Below are positions 11,383 to 23,637 of a stretch of 64,000 bases of DNA, in pieces. The notes under the pieces are model-generated. The model searched no databases, had not been told where the DNA came from, and worked only from the letters and a program-made list of their open reading frames with translations. Position 1 is the first letter of the stretch. Every line of letters starts with the position of its first letter. Both the position numbers and the translations under genes were made by a program. Source of the DNA: Rapana venosa (Eukaryota; Mollusca; Gastropoda; Neogastropoda; Muricidae); the NCBI GenBank assembly GCA_028751875.1, contig CM054145.1, positions 50,979,356 through 51,043,355 on the forward strand, written 5' to 3'.

Positions 11383-11689
11383 ACAACCAGGGAGGTATAG
11401 AGAACGTAAAACTGTTTGGTCAGTGCTGTTCAGAATTTAGAATTCAAATAACTACTGGAACAAAATAATTTCCTTTTCTTTTTGTTTTACTGTTGGAGCA
11501 CTGAAAACGGCATCCTGAAGGCAACAACTGAAATTCCGAAGACATTGCATGGGAAGGATCGGCCAAGATGGCAGTCACTTTGCGCAGAAGCTGCTGTGTG
11601 TGTGTATGTGTGTGTGCATGCATGCGTATGTGTGTGTGGGTGGAGATGTGCGTTCCCCATCTTAACTCAGGAGAGTATATTACTATATC

Positions 11690-12115
11690 ATGTGTAAGAT
11701 TGAGGCTATCCAGGGCAGAGCAACATGATTTGCCTTGAGGCCCTAGGCCTTTCACAACACCTCCAGTGTATCAAACATGATTGACGAACTGCTATGGCCT
11801 TCACTATAGGACAGAAGGCGAACAGCTGGTCTCACCATGCTGTGCAAAATCCAACATGAAATGGTTTGCATAAACAGTATGTTCAGAACAAAAGCTAGAG
11901 ACTCCTGTAGCCTGTCAGAGGAGAAGCCGCATAGATCTACCAATATGTATACCCAAGATGTCGCACACAATATCAGCAACAGTCCTTACCAAGAACAATC
12001 CCAGACTGGAACAACCTGCCACAGAGCATTGTGGAGGCCACAACCATCGACACCTTTGTGTCAAGGGCCGCCAGACTGACTGAATATAGGGTTGGGTTTT
12101 TTTTCTCCATACTTC
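11690..12115 (+). pseudogene. Degenerate 3' end of a CR1/Jockey-like LINE
   Basis: Broken frames give RRRTAGLTMLCKIQHEMV and, in another frame, FPRTIPDWNNLP-like and IVEATTIDTFVSRAARL segments. This is the usual C-terminal signature of many invertebrate LINE reverse transcriptases (R-R-x-L-x-M-x-Y-K-I, then W-N-x-L-P, then D-x-F). Frameshifts and stops make it dead. Confidence 0.7.
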
Positions 12116-12184
12116 TGACCTCCTCCAAAAGTGGCAGAATAATCAGGTTGTTGATTGCGGTCATTCCCCTGGAAGAAGAAGAAG

Positions 12185-13205
12185 ACTCTGGGGGTCACCC
12201 AGAATGTGCACTCTGACTCACTCATCCCACCTGGGAATCACTATTACTATGTGAGATTGAAGTTGTACACTGAATGAGAAGTTTGCGTGTAATGTATTCA
12301 ACTGTTATTAAGTACTTTGCCATAAAGGCAGCCGTACTCTGACTTAAGAGGATTTTTCTCCTTTAAAGGAGAGTGCAGATTGTTATGTTAACCTCTCTAG
12401 TGCTATTGCACCCTATATGCCAGGGAATAAAGTTCTTATGTACCACTTGCTAAGTTCATGCCCCTGTTACTCATAAATAACTATATGAATAATCCTGATA
12501 TTCTGCCCAGTGACAGTATATTTAATCATAGATTGCTTTCAGGCAAGCTCAAAGTAGTTAACATGATATTTCACTACAAAAATATATTGAAAAGGTTTTT
12601 AAAATCTAGATGAAAGCACACTTTCTTCATCACCGCTGTCATTCTGAGTAACCCCCCCCCCCCCCCCCCCCCCCCCCCACACACCATCTCAATAGTGTCA
12701 CACATAAATCAAGGCAAAATCTCAGTTGCTTTTTTTTCATCTACACTATCTCCTGAATCATACATGATAGTTTGCATCACTGTTAGGATCATCTAAAATT
12801 TTATTTGCCACTTCTTCAGCTGTGTAAAGTCATTGATGCGTTCAACGAGGAGTCATCCATTTTGAACAAGAACAGTCCAAGAAGTTGTGCAAAATAACCA
12901 AAATATGAGCTAAAAAATTATCGTTTTTGCCGTGTTTTTGCAGCTGGATATTGCCAAGCAACAGGAAAGTGATCTCCACTAATTTTTGAGTTCTTTCCCT
13001 TTAATTGTAGTCAAGGAAGCTGGCTTGTTTACTTCGGCTCGAAAACCGGAAAATTTCCAGGGTGGGGCAGTCAAGCGGTTAAGAGCTTGTCATGGCTGAA
13101 GCCACTGAAGGCAATCTCATCGCAACATTTTTCTGTATATATATATACATTTTAGTGTAGGCCTTGGCAATTAGCTGACTGACAAAGCTTTTGGTCTGGG
13201 CCAAG
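12185..13205 (+). repeat. Dispersed repeat family G, split by a MITE
   Basis: The left half (12185-12391) and right half (13079-13205) match continuous copies at 22095-22430 and 42265-42605; partial copies lie at 27120-27300 and 31515-31705. The consensus starts GGGTCACCCAGAA and ends TTTTGGCCTGGGCC. Confidence 0.85.
12388..13082. mobile_element. TTAA-flanked piggyBac-like MITE
   Basis: A 687-bp insertion between duplicated TTAA at 12388-12391 and 13079-13082. The ends are imperfect inverted repeats: CCTCTCTAGTGC... on the left and CCGCTTGACTGCC... read inward from the right. The uninterrupted repeat copies elsewhere in the window show the empty site. A poly-C run of about 28 lies inside (12651-12678). 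No transposase frame is present. Confidence 0.8.
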
Positions 13206-13624
13206 TGTGTGAAGAGTCAGAGACAGAGAGAGATTTTAAATAAATATACAATTCTGGGCTCAAACAGGGATCAGACCAGCACTTCTCGTTTTCTAGACAG
13301 GTGTGCTCCTTCTAGACCACAGATTGTGTTAAAAAGGATTTTTTATGTTGTATGAGCAGCTTCGACTCAGCATTTTGAGGTGTAGTAAGTGTCATAGTTT
13401 AAGCCAGTTACGGTAAAACACAAAATCAATGAGCTGACAAATCTCAGAAAGGCATCAACTTTAAAATACCTCAACCAAATACAAGAAACCCTCTCTGGCC
13501 TCCTACCTTCCCACCCCTGTCGCTACTGGCTAAGAAGCAATATCTCAGCACTGAGGATGTAGATATCTATCTAGATGAAGGTGTGTGGGGGAAAAAAAGT
13601 TCTTGGATCCCTCTGTGGGGGACT

Positions 13625-13925
13625 AGGAGGCACTGTGGTCGAGTGGTTTAGGCGGTCAACTCGTGATCCAGAGGTCGTGGGTTCGATTCCCGCTCGGCTC
13701 GGTGCTGTGTCCTTGGGAAAGACACTTTACTCCTATTTTCCTCACTCCACCCAGGTGTACAAGTGGGTACCAGCTCTGCTGGGGAAGTATCTGGCGACAG
13801 ACTAGTGTCCCGTCACAGGGGTGGTGAAAAACCATCAGTTCGCTTAACGCTACAGAAACCGGGATAAGCTCCGGCTCTATGGGCCTTCTGGCTCGAAAGA
13901 ACATACTTTTTTCTGTGGGGGACAT
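13625..13925 (+). repeat. tRNA-derived SINE with a conserved central domain
   Basis: The head has TGGTCGAGTGG (A-box) and GGGTTCGATTCCC (B-box). The body TCCTTGGGAAAGACACTTTA...CCCAGGTGTAC is a widely seen invertebrate SINE core. It is a SINE and not a tRNA gene because the sequence diverges after the T-arm and no acceptor stem closes. Confidence 0.8.
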
Positions 13926-14324
13926 GTGTCTGGTTAGATGGTATTGGGAGATGAAGTGCCAAGGTCATACTCTGATACAGTAACATCTTCTGTTCTTTTC
14001 AACTGTTGTGAGTGGTTTGTACCGATCCATGGTAAACTGCAAGTTTAACAACTCTATTCTCCATTTTTTGAAGGAGAAAAAGGTTATCTGAAGCAGGAGC
14101 ATGGCTGCTTTAGTGCTTAGATGGTGAGATTTGTTGTTGTTGTTGTTGTTCCTTGTCCAGAGCTCCATGGTTTTCCAATAGTGGAGATTTTATGTATGCA
14201 AATAACTATTGCAACCATTTTTACCCACCGTTAAGGTAGAGCTCTGCATTCCAACTTTTAGGACCACCACACCTGTCTGCATACGTTTTAAAAATATTGT
14301 CACCCATTGCTACCGGCATGAAAT

Positions 14325-15085
14325 GGCCTACTTCTCTGAAAGGCAGAATGGTTTTTTGACGTGTGCGCAAGATGTTCTACATGTGTTTGCTTCAGTTTAT
14401 TGTCTCATCCGAGGTACTTTTTGGGGAGTGGAATCAGTTCTGATGTTAACTTGAAGGAAAAACTCCCTGAAAAGGGTGCTTTTGTGGTGACTCAATCCTG
14501 GGCTATCAGGTCAAAAGCTCAACACTCTAACCAGGCCATCCCACCCCTGGTGAAATATTTGACTAAGACTACTGTGTGCATGCACAAGTTTAGAACTCAA
14601 CTGTTTTGTCTGTTGTGCACATGTGTATAGAAAAGTCTTACTTACAGTGACTCCATGGTGGGAAAAGAAGGGAATGAATTTTAAAAAAAAACAACAACCA
14701 ACAATAAAAAGAAGGGAATGATTGTTGGCACTGGTATACATGGGTTTCTTTGTGCTTTTTTTTAAAAAGGAAAACATGATGAATACGAAGGTGGAGTAAA
14801 CTAGGTGGAGGTTCACCAATGGTGAGATTTTTGCATATTATATACAATCTTTTTTTTCACCCTCCACCATTTTAGGTAGCTGCATTCCGACTTCATTGAT
14901 GGTGTTTAAACATGACTGCAATATCAGTGTATGCATGCGGGTTTTTCTGTCATCCGTTCCTACCAGCACACAGTGGCCTACTCTTCTGAAAGGCAGAACA
15001 GTTTTTTAATGTGTGCGCAAGATGTTCTGGGTGCGTCTCACACCGGGCCTTGGTTTATCGTCTCATCCAAAGAACTACATCTAGG
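14325..15085 (-). repeat. Two diverged family A SINE copies and a family D fragment
   Basis: Family A bodies occur at about 14325-14560 and 14935-15085. Between them at 14805-14900 is a family D fragment (GGTTCACCAATGGTGAGATT). Positions 13930-14320 hold no gene that I can support apart from a (GTT)n tract near 14132-14150. Confidence 0.7.
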
Positions 15086-15213
15086 TGTGAAAGAGTAAGA
15101 AAGTCTTTCCTCTTTCTGTCTGTCTTTCTTTCTTTTCCCAACATGGTGTTATGAAATTATACACAATAAATCACATGTGAAGAAATACCTTTATTTGCTG
15201 TTTTCTTTCTCAG

Positions 15214-15388
15214 ATTGAAACTAGCTTTTGAAAGTGTCCTGCCTCACCTTTTGGAACTGACCATGGGTGTTACCGAGTTCTTACGGGAGAGAGAGTACAG
15301 CTGTTACAAATCCCCCAAGTACAGATGCTACAAGGAGCATTTGAACAACTGGCTGGACAGTCTTGGTGCAGCACCATCTGTGAACCAG
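15214..15388 (+). CDS. AMBRA1: AMBRA1 coding exon 1 (first seen)
   Basis: Acceptor TTTCTTTCTCAG ends at 15213 and donor GT is at 15389; the exon ends in phase 0. It encodes [15 protein letters not shown]...[16 protein letters not shown], the region before the first WD40 blade, which is poorly conserved across animals. The acceptor shows that at least one more exon lies upstream; an internal ATG at 15263 is possible but would drop part of the exon. Confidence 0.8.
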
Positions 15389-18300
15389 GTAATAACTAGT
15401 TGTGTGTGTGTGTGTTTCACTGTTTGTGAATGTAGTGATGTGTGTGTGTAGTTGTGTGTGTGTGTCTGTGTGTGAGTGTGTCTCTTTGTGTGTCAGCAAC
15501 CCCCTTCATGTATAGGCCTATGGCCTTTTTAAGAAAAAATCTTTTTAGAGTTGCCAATCTGTCTTTCTTTTTCTCTTGTTCTCTGTCTGTCTGCCTCTGT
15601 CTGTCTGCCTCTCTGTGTCAGTGTGTGTGTGTCTCTCTCTCACTGTCTGTCTCTCTGTCTTAGTGTCTATCTGTCATGTCTTAGTGTCTATCTGTCTCTG
15701 TTTCTCTGTCTCTGTCTGTCTCTCTGAAAGTGCCACATGCACTCATCACATGCACACAAACAAACAAAAAATGTTCACCTTCACCTATCCCGCAGTCTGG
15801 CTGACCTTTGACAATTTTTGTTTGATTCACTGATTTAGTGATTATATAATGTTGTCTCTGTGTAGCATGCAGAGAGGGAAAGAGAGAGATCTCTGAAGTG
15901 ATCAAGAACATGAAGTGATCATGGATCACAATTATTAAATTCAGTTTTCAGGATATATGAAAACACTATTAACTGGTTCTATGATATTCATTTACTGTGT
16001 CTTCTTTTCTTACTTGTCTTCAACAGCCCTGTGAGTTTTCTGGAGAACCCAAAGCAACATTTCTGGTTGAATTCAGTCCAGATGGGTAAGTAGAAATGTT
16101 GGTTGTAAGAGAGGTAGATAATAGATAGATCGATAGATAGGTAGGTAGATCCACATCAATAGATCAATAGGTAGATTGTTAGGTACATTGATAGATCAAT
16201 AGGTAGATACATTAATAGATCCATAGATAGATAGGTAGATACATTGATAGATAGGTAGATATATTGATCAGTATATCGATAAATTGACAGATCAGTCAAC
16301 TGACCACTCAAACAAAACAGTTTACTTTTATTCAAACAAATTCCGTTACTTTTACATTATCCATGAATTTATTTTATGAAGTATAAAGAGAACTTACTAT
16401 AAAAATGCTTACATAAAAAGAAGTTTATATATTACCAAGAGTTTGGCTAGGTGGGCTCCACTATATTGCTAAAAACATTTGTTCCTTTGTTTGCTTGTTG
16501 AGTGTAAAGTGTCCTTTGTTGCAAGAGTGAGCAGTTAACATTTGTTTGCCCATTAAAGGCAAGAACATGTGGAATGAAATGTCAGGCTCTGACTTCTTGC
16601 AAAAACAAGATGCTATGAAAATGAAGTAGCTCCATCAGCAAAGGCCAGACAGTCAAGCAGTGCTGATCATGGTTTGATTGAAAATTGGCCGAAACACCGA
16701 CCTTTTCTCCCTTTGTTTCCTGGAAGCGGGTCCTGTAGTAGGCATGAACACAGATCAGAAGTGGATTTCCACAAAGTCGGAATGCGGCTACCTAAACAGT
16801 GGGGGGAAAAACGGTTGCATACTAAACTACACCATTGGTAAAGCTCAGACTGCTTTAGCAGAGGACTGGAAAAAGAAAGAAGTGGATCGGTGGAGAAGTG
16901 ACAGGTCATACAACAAGAGGGTTAAAAAGCTCTAGACTCACATTGAATATTTCAGAACCAGAGTGGCCTCCTCCCATGGGGACCACACGGTGCGCGTGAC
17001 GGAGGTAGCGACGGGCAAGTGTACACACATCCTGACGGGACATCCTCGCACGCCCTGGTGTCTGGCCTTTCACCCCTCCCATAATGATATCTTGGCCTCT
17101 GGCTGCCTTGGGGGCCATGTTCGCATCTGGGATCTCAGGGTCAGTTTTTATTATTAAGCACATCTGTTTGTGGGTTTTTGGGGTCTGTTTTTTTTTGGTC
17201 TGACTTTTTATGATTACCTTACAAGTGCGAAGTGCTGGTGTTGAGAGAATGGACAGGTAGAAAGGTTGTGCGTGTGGTTGTCTTTTTGAAGATTTTTTAT
17301 ATATATATTTTTCATCAGAAGTTTATGTGGGGTAATTATAATATCCTTGTATTTTGTGTGTGTGTGTGTGTGAAAGTCAGAGAGATTGCTTGGATAAGGA
17401 AGGGGCACAAGCATGTGTTCAAGTTTGTTTTTGGAGTGGTGGTTTTTTTTGTTTGGGGTTGTTTTTTTTTTAGATCAGATTTTCCTGTTTTTCCAATGTG
17501 CAGCTACTAAGTGATAAGCTCACATCCGTAGGCTAAGGAGATACTGAAGTGTTTTGGAGTGTTCTTCAGTTGAAAATTGACATGGAAGACCTGGAGAAAA
17601 AAGGCATGCATGGTGGAGACATCAACTTGTGTTTTTAGTAATTTTTTAAAGAAGGAGGATTTTTTTTTTTACAGTGGCTTTTCTAGGTCACTGTTTGATT
17701 TCAGCTGAATAATAATAATAATAATAATAATAATGTATGGAATTTATATAGCGCTGAATCTTGTAAAGCAAGATTTGAGATAATGTTGGTGAGAATTGTA
17801 GAGTTAAGTGCCAAAAATTTTCTTATGTATGCCACTTGGGACTGTTAACCTTCTAAATTTTGCTTTAAAGAATGAAAAGAAAACCTCAAATAAAGGTTAA
17901 GGTTGGAAATTGTTGATTAAGTGCATAAAATTTCTATGTATGCCTTGTGAGTTAAGCTTTAAAAGTATATGCTTTAAAGAATGCAAAAGAAAAATCTCAA
18001 AAGACAAGGTTCATGTGTGAAAGTAGTGCTTGATATTAACTGTATAGAAATTATTCCACATAGTTATCCGTTTGTGTTAAGGAACTATGCTTTTACCATG
18101 TATACAACGCTAGTTTCGCCAAGATAAAAGCAAGTGAATTATGAAAAATAGATATGTCGTTCCCAAGGACAAACACGTGTCCATTGCGCCCTAAATGATG
18201 CTAGATTTGACTGTAGTCAACTTTATTTGTAAAAGCTGTAATACACTTGAGGATGATAATAATTTTTTTTTCTCACAATTTTGAAATTTTTCTGGAAGGA

Positions 18301-21300
18301 ATGTTGTCATTTCTGCAGTATATATTGGAATTTGGCCAGGATATGATGATTTAAAAAAAAAAAAGGAGGGGGAGGGGAAGGGTGACACCTGTCCTTGAAA
18401 TGACACAGTTTTGTTTGTTGTTAACAGGGGGGTGGCAGTGAGATGTTCAAAACTGAAACACTGTCACTGATAGCGTCACTGACCTTTCATCCAGTGGACA
18501 ACATCTTGGTCTTCTCCACAAGGAACAAAATGTACATCTGGGATTGGACCGAGTCTAAGCCGACCATCACCTGTGAAACGACGTTGGCTCTGTGCGGTAA
18601 GCAGGAGTGGGATGTGACATCAGTGTTGTCTTTGTAAGAGAGAGAAAGAATCAGAAAACTTTATTGCCATTAAGTCAGAACAAGACTTATTTGACACCAA
18701 ACATAAACGTATTCAATGTTTCCTAAAAGATGTAGATTCTTAGATTTATATATTTTGTCTATGCTCTAGCTCTCCTGGAGAAAGTATCATGCACATATTT
18801 GATCATGTCTAATAGATAGTCCTCGTTATTGAAAAACTGACATTCTCATTGTTATTCATTTTACTGATTTTGTTTGCTTGTTTCTTTCTTTAAAAATTTT
18901 TTAATTTATTAATTTGTTTATTTTTAGCATTAGATAAAACATTCTTTCTTAAATCATCATATAGTTTACAATCATCAAGCAAGTGATTCTCGTCTTCTAT
19001 TTTGTTCCACCACTAACATTTTCTTTCTTCTCTCCGCTTATTTGTATATCTTCCTTGCTCTATCATTAAATCATGGGTGCTGGTGCAAAATCTGCTGAAT
19101 ATGCACCTATAATTTTCATTCCTGCACATCAATAGATATGATAATTATGCTATGATATAGGTATGATATGGGTGTGTATGTCAGGAGAGCAATGCACAGG
19201 CTATGATTGCAGTTGCCTTATGTGGTACAAAAACTTCTTCATCGAACATTCATACACCAGCTATCATTGCCTGTCATGAATGAGTGAAAATGCGTTGCGC
19301 TGCCGATAAGTGCCTGGCAAGTCAGGCCCAGCGCATTCAACTTCAGTGAGGGAGAGTGTTGTTATCTTTTAAGTCATCGTGGGAAAAAGGCAGGAGAATG
19401 GACCAAGAAGGCAGAAAATTGAGAAGGGGATGAGAGGAAGAAAGGGAACAAGGCATAAACAAAGAGAGGGATAGAAAAGAGGGAATTCCTGGCACAGAAT
19501 TTCCAGAAGGTGGGAATGCTATTTATGCTGACAGGCCCCTGGCATTCCCAGCATAATAGCATAATATGGATTTTGGTAAAAGATTTTCTTTTTATATCAG
19601 AAGTTGGTATGAAACGTTTTGGGGAGTGGACCTGAAAATTTGCAGTCAGACTGACTACATGAATGTCAGTGGACACTGGCATTACCTTCAAAGTAACAAT
19701 GCTTTTCATTTTAAAAAAAAAGTTCATTAATTTAGCTTATAGTGTACATCTGCAAAAATTGCCTTCAAAATCCCTTCTTCTTTTTCTCTTTTTTTAACAA
19801 AGAAGTCAGCATCTTGAAAAAAAAAAATGTGTTCTGCTTTCTGTCCCCCATATTTCCACAAAAGGAGGTGCTACCTTGTATCTCTTCCAGGAGACAGAAG
19901 TATCTCCCTGGTTTGTTTTGGGTTTTTTAAAAATCTTTTTCATTTTCACCTGCCATAACAGCGTGAGTGAAGCCCAAATCCATTGGACATTACTGGTAGC
20001 CAGTAAATGAAACTGACCACACACTGTTTCATTGCAGGTGGGTGAAGTTTGACTGCTATGGGCACAGTCTGTACACCGGCATATGCAATGGACAGAACAC
20101 CGACAGAGTCAGCATCATGGAAAGGTAACACTTTGATCAGAAAAATGGCAGTTTGTTAATAAAGAGTCTCTGAAGTATGCTGATCACAGTTGATGGTGTG
20201 CACACTCTTGTTATTCAGTAGCAGTGCTAGTTAAACCACTTCGCTTGATCTTCTACTCCTGTGTTCTTCTTCTTCTTCTTCTTCTTCTTTGTCATGGAAC
20301 ACTCAGACAGCAACTATTGTTGCCTGTCATATGAGCGAAAATGGACTGTGTTGCCTTTAAGCGCCTGACAAGTCAGGCCCAGCACATTTGACTTTGGCGT
20401 GGGATTGAATTCCACAATATATGATTGGTGAAATGTTTGCGCATTCATGACTATTTCTCCTACCATCACAGACTTGGCTGCTAGGGACTGGTAGTGCTTC
20501 TAGTACATATAAAATATTGTGTACGTTGTGAATTAGTGCTTCAACTTGTAGCTAAATAAGTTTTCTGTCAGCGATGTAATTTGTGAAGAATGTCAAGAGG
20601 GGTAGTGGTGTGTTGATGTTACTGATGAAATCGTAGGTAGAAGTGTCAGTAATGGAAGTTGTCAAAAATGAACTCTGGATTATTTGCTAACAATGTTGAA
20701 AGATTGCCGTTAAATGCATGAGCTAGACATGTGGGTATATTTAGGGCTTTCTGGGTTTTCTCAAAAGAACATTGCAGAGGACAGTGCCTGAACAAGGAAA
20801 CGGGACAAAACTTCAGAGTTTGGTTTTTCTCAGGCACTACTAATGTGCTTACAGGTGGCACAGCAGCTGAAATTATATCTTTCTTTGTAACTTAATTGTG
20901 GATTGTGTGCTGTCTGTGTGTGTTTGTGGCTGTCTGTGTCTGTGTCTGTGCTTATATGCATTGTCTTCTTACACGAGAGACAGACAGTTTGGTTTTATCT
21001 TTTTTTGTTGGATTCAACTTCAGTTAGCATTTGTTACTGTGCTGTAGTAAAGTCTTTCAATTTTGCATGGAGAAATTAGTTCAGCAGAAATCTTACTTTT
21101 TACAATTTTTTTTATAGAAGAAACCATGTCTGATACTTGGTTTTTTCTTTCTTTCCAGGCTTGAAAGTGGACCTCGCCATGCCAGCAGCAGTGGTAGTAG
21201 TAGCAGCGGCAGTGAGCGCCCAGTCATGAATGCCTACATAAACCAGCGTCGACAGAATCAGAGAAACTACATAAGGATTTTGGAGTTAGGCCTGCATGGG

Positions 21301-23606
21301 CCTAATGTGCAACAGGCTGAGGAAGGTGTGTGTGTGTGTGTGTTTTTCTGTCTTAGGTTTTAAACATTAGTTGTGTGTGGTGTGTGCATGTGTGTGTGTG
21401 TGTATGTGTGTTATGTGTATGTGAGAGAGTTTGTGTATGTTTTGTGTGAGTGTGTTTAATGTGTGTGTATGTGATTTGTGTGTTTTTGTGTTTATTTATT
21501 TTTATTTATTTATTCTTTTATATCGAGGATAATGGAATAAGCACTCATGTGCTTTGTTACATCCAGTCCCTGTGTGTATGCGGTTTTGTAAATTCTGTCA
21601 TCTGTTTCCACCGGCACACAATGGCCTACTCTTCTGAAAAGCGGAACAGGATTTAACATGTGCGCAAGATGTTCTACATGCATTCGAACACGGAGCCTCG
21701 GTTTATAGTCTCATCCGAAGGACTTGTTTTTGTATGTTTTGTGTGTGTATGGTTGTTGTGTGTGTGGTGTGTGTGTGTCTGTGTGTAGTTACAGTTTGAA
21801 AAAGGTGATAATTTGATCCATTGCCTTCGTGTCGGGCCTGAACAGTGGTGACATTGTTGCCCATGGTGGACAGAACACCTCCACACTCAACTGTGTTGCT
21901 TTTTCAGATCCTGAGCGGCCACAGTCTCCGGTACATCAGGATCGACTGAGGCAAGCCTTTCACTACGCCAGGTACATGACGAACAACAGGGAGCCAGATG
22001 ATGACGCTGAACAGCCGGATCCTTTGCCGGCAGCAATGGAGGGTGGAGGAGAGGCTGACGGATGAGATATCGGTGAGTTGTTCTTGTTGTTGTGTGTTCC
22101 TACCGTAACACCCTGAGGGTCACCCAGAACATGCACTCTGACTCACTAACTCATCCCACCTGGTAATCCCTGTGAGATAGGAAGTACACCGGATGAGAAG
22201 TTTGCGTGTATGACTCTTTTCAAGTACCTCGCCATATAGGCAGCCGTACACCGACTTAAAAGGATTTTTTTTCTCCTTAAAAGGAGAGTGCAGGTTGTTA
22301 TGTTAAGAGCTTGTCATGGCTGAAGGCAATCTCAACACAACATTTTACAACATAACAACATTTTAGTGTAGGCCTTGGCAATTAGCTGGCATTGATAACT
22401 GACACAGCTTTTGGCCTGGGCCAGATTTCGGTGAGTGAGGAAGTGAACAAGATAATTATGTATACTCTTTCTGTCCATTTATTTGTTTGTGTATTTTTAA
22501 AATTTTTGTTTTTTAGTTTGTTTGTGTCATTTTTGTGTGTATTTAGAGAAAATCTTCTGTGTCTCATCCAAGATGGTTGGAAGCCATCGGTCTCTGAAAA
22601 CTATGGAGTTGTGCTCTAGGTGTTAATTCTGGTACAGTGTCGGGTGTGGCTGACCAGTCCAACACAGGAATGACAGTGTATCGGCATTCACGTCAAGTCA
22701 TGTCAAGTCAAAAAACACTTTAATAATTATCCCATGAAAGGCAATTATGGATTATGGAAACGTGAACATGCCCAGCATGCATTCCTGTTGGGAAAAAATG
22801 AGCCTGCAGTCGGAATGTGTCAACTGAGGCCAGCAGGCAGACCTCCTGCAGAGTCATAAAAACAGAAGACGACCAGACACTACTTATCTCACCCATTAAG
22901 GGATCTTGGAAAAGAAAAGAAAATTATATACCCCAAACAATGCACGGCTTTTGTCTCAGCATAGATGCAGCTGTTTTTTCTTGGTGTCCGATGGTGCTCT
23001 TTATGATTTAACATGCACATGACACAACAGATTAACCCTTTTGTATTTGGATTCTCTGAACACAAATTGCCCCTAAATTTCGCATTCTTTCATTACCTTG
23101 GGCCTAAAATTCGGGTAGTGTAAACCGTAATTCATTTTGACGGTGTTTGAATGTTAACAAGAACGGAACTCCGCAGGTGGCTTTATAAGACAATGTACTA
23201 TAACTTGTTCTATATTTTTTGTGTCAGGGAGGGGAGAGAAAACTACTGTGTGTAAATCCTGGCTAATCCCAGGTTGGGATTAAGGGGGGGGAGGGGGGTG
23301 GAATAATTTAATCCCGGGTTGGGACTAAGAGGGTTAAGCCCCCTGTGTCCAGCAGAAGTTTAGAAGGGAAGAGCGGGAAAGAACAGATTGTAGATGTGTA
23401 TTTTTCTGAGCAATCCTTATCGTTCATTCTTTTTTTCATCCCATATAATTCTTTATGGTGGTGATTGTTGCATTTTGAGTTTTTATATCTGCGATTCCCT
23501 TTCCAGCCTCCCCACGCTTTGTTGGGGCATGGCTCTGGAGCTAGATACCACTGATCATAGCAACAGTTTGTACTTTAGGTCACACATAATTATATCTGTG
23601 CTTATT

Positions 23607-23637
<31 letters not shown>

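Noticed and set aside
16678..16935. 85-codon frame directly before AMBRA1 exon 3
   Set aside because: It contains a family D SINE fragment (16740-16865) and lies before the exon's acceptor.
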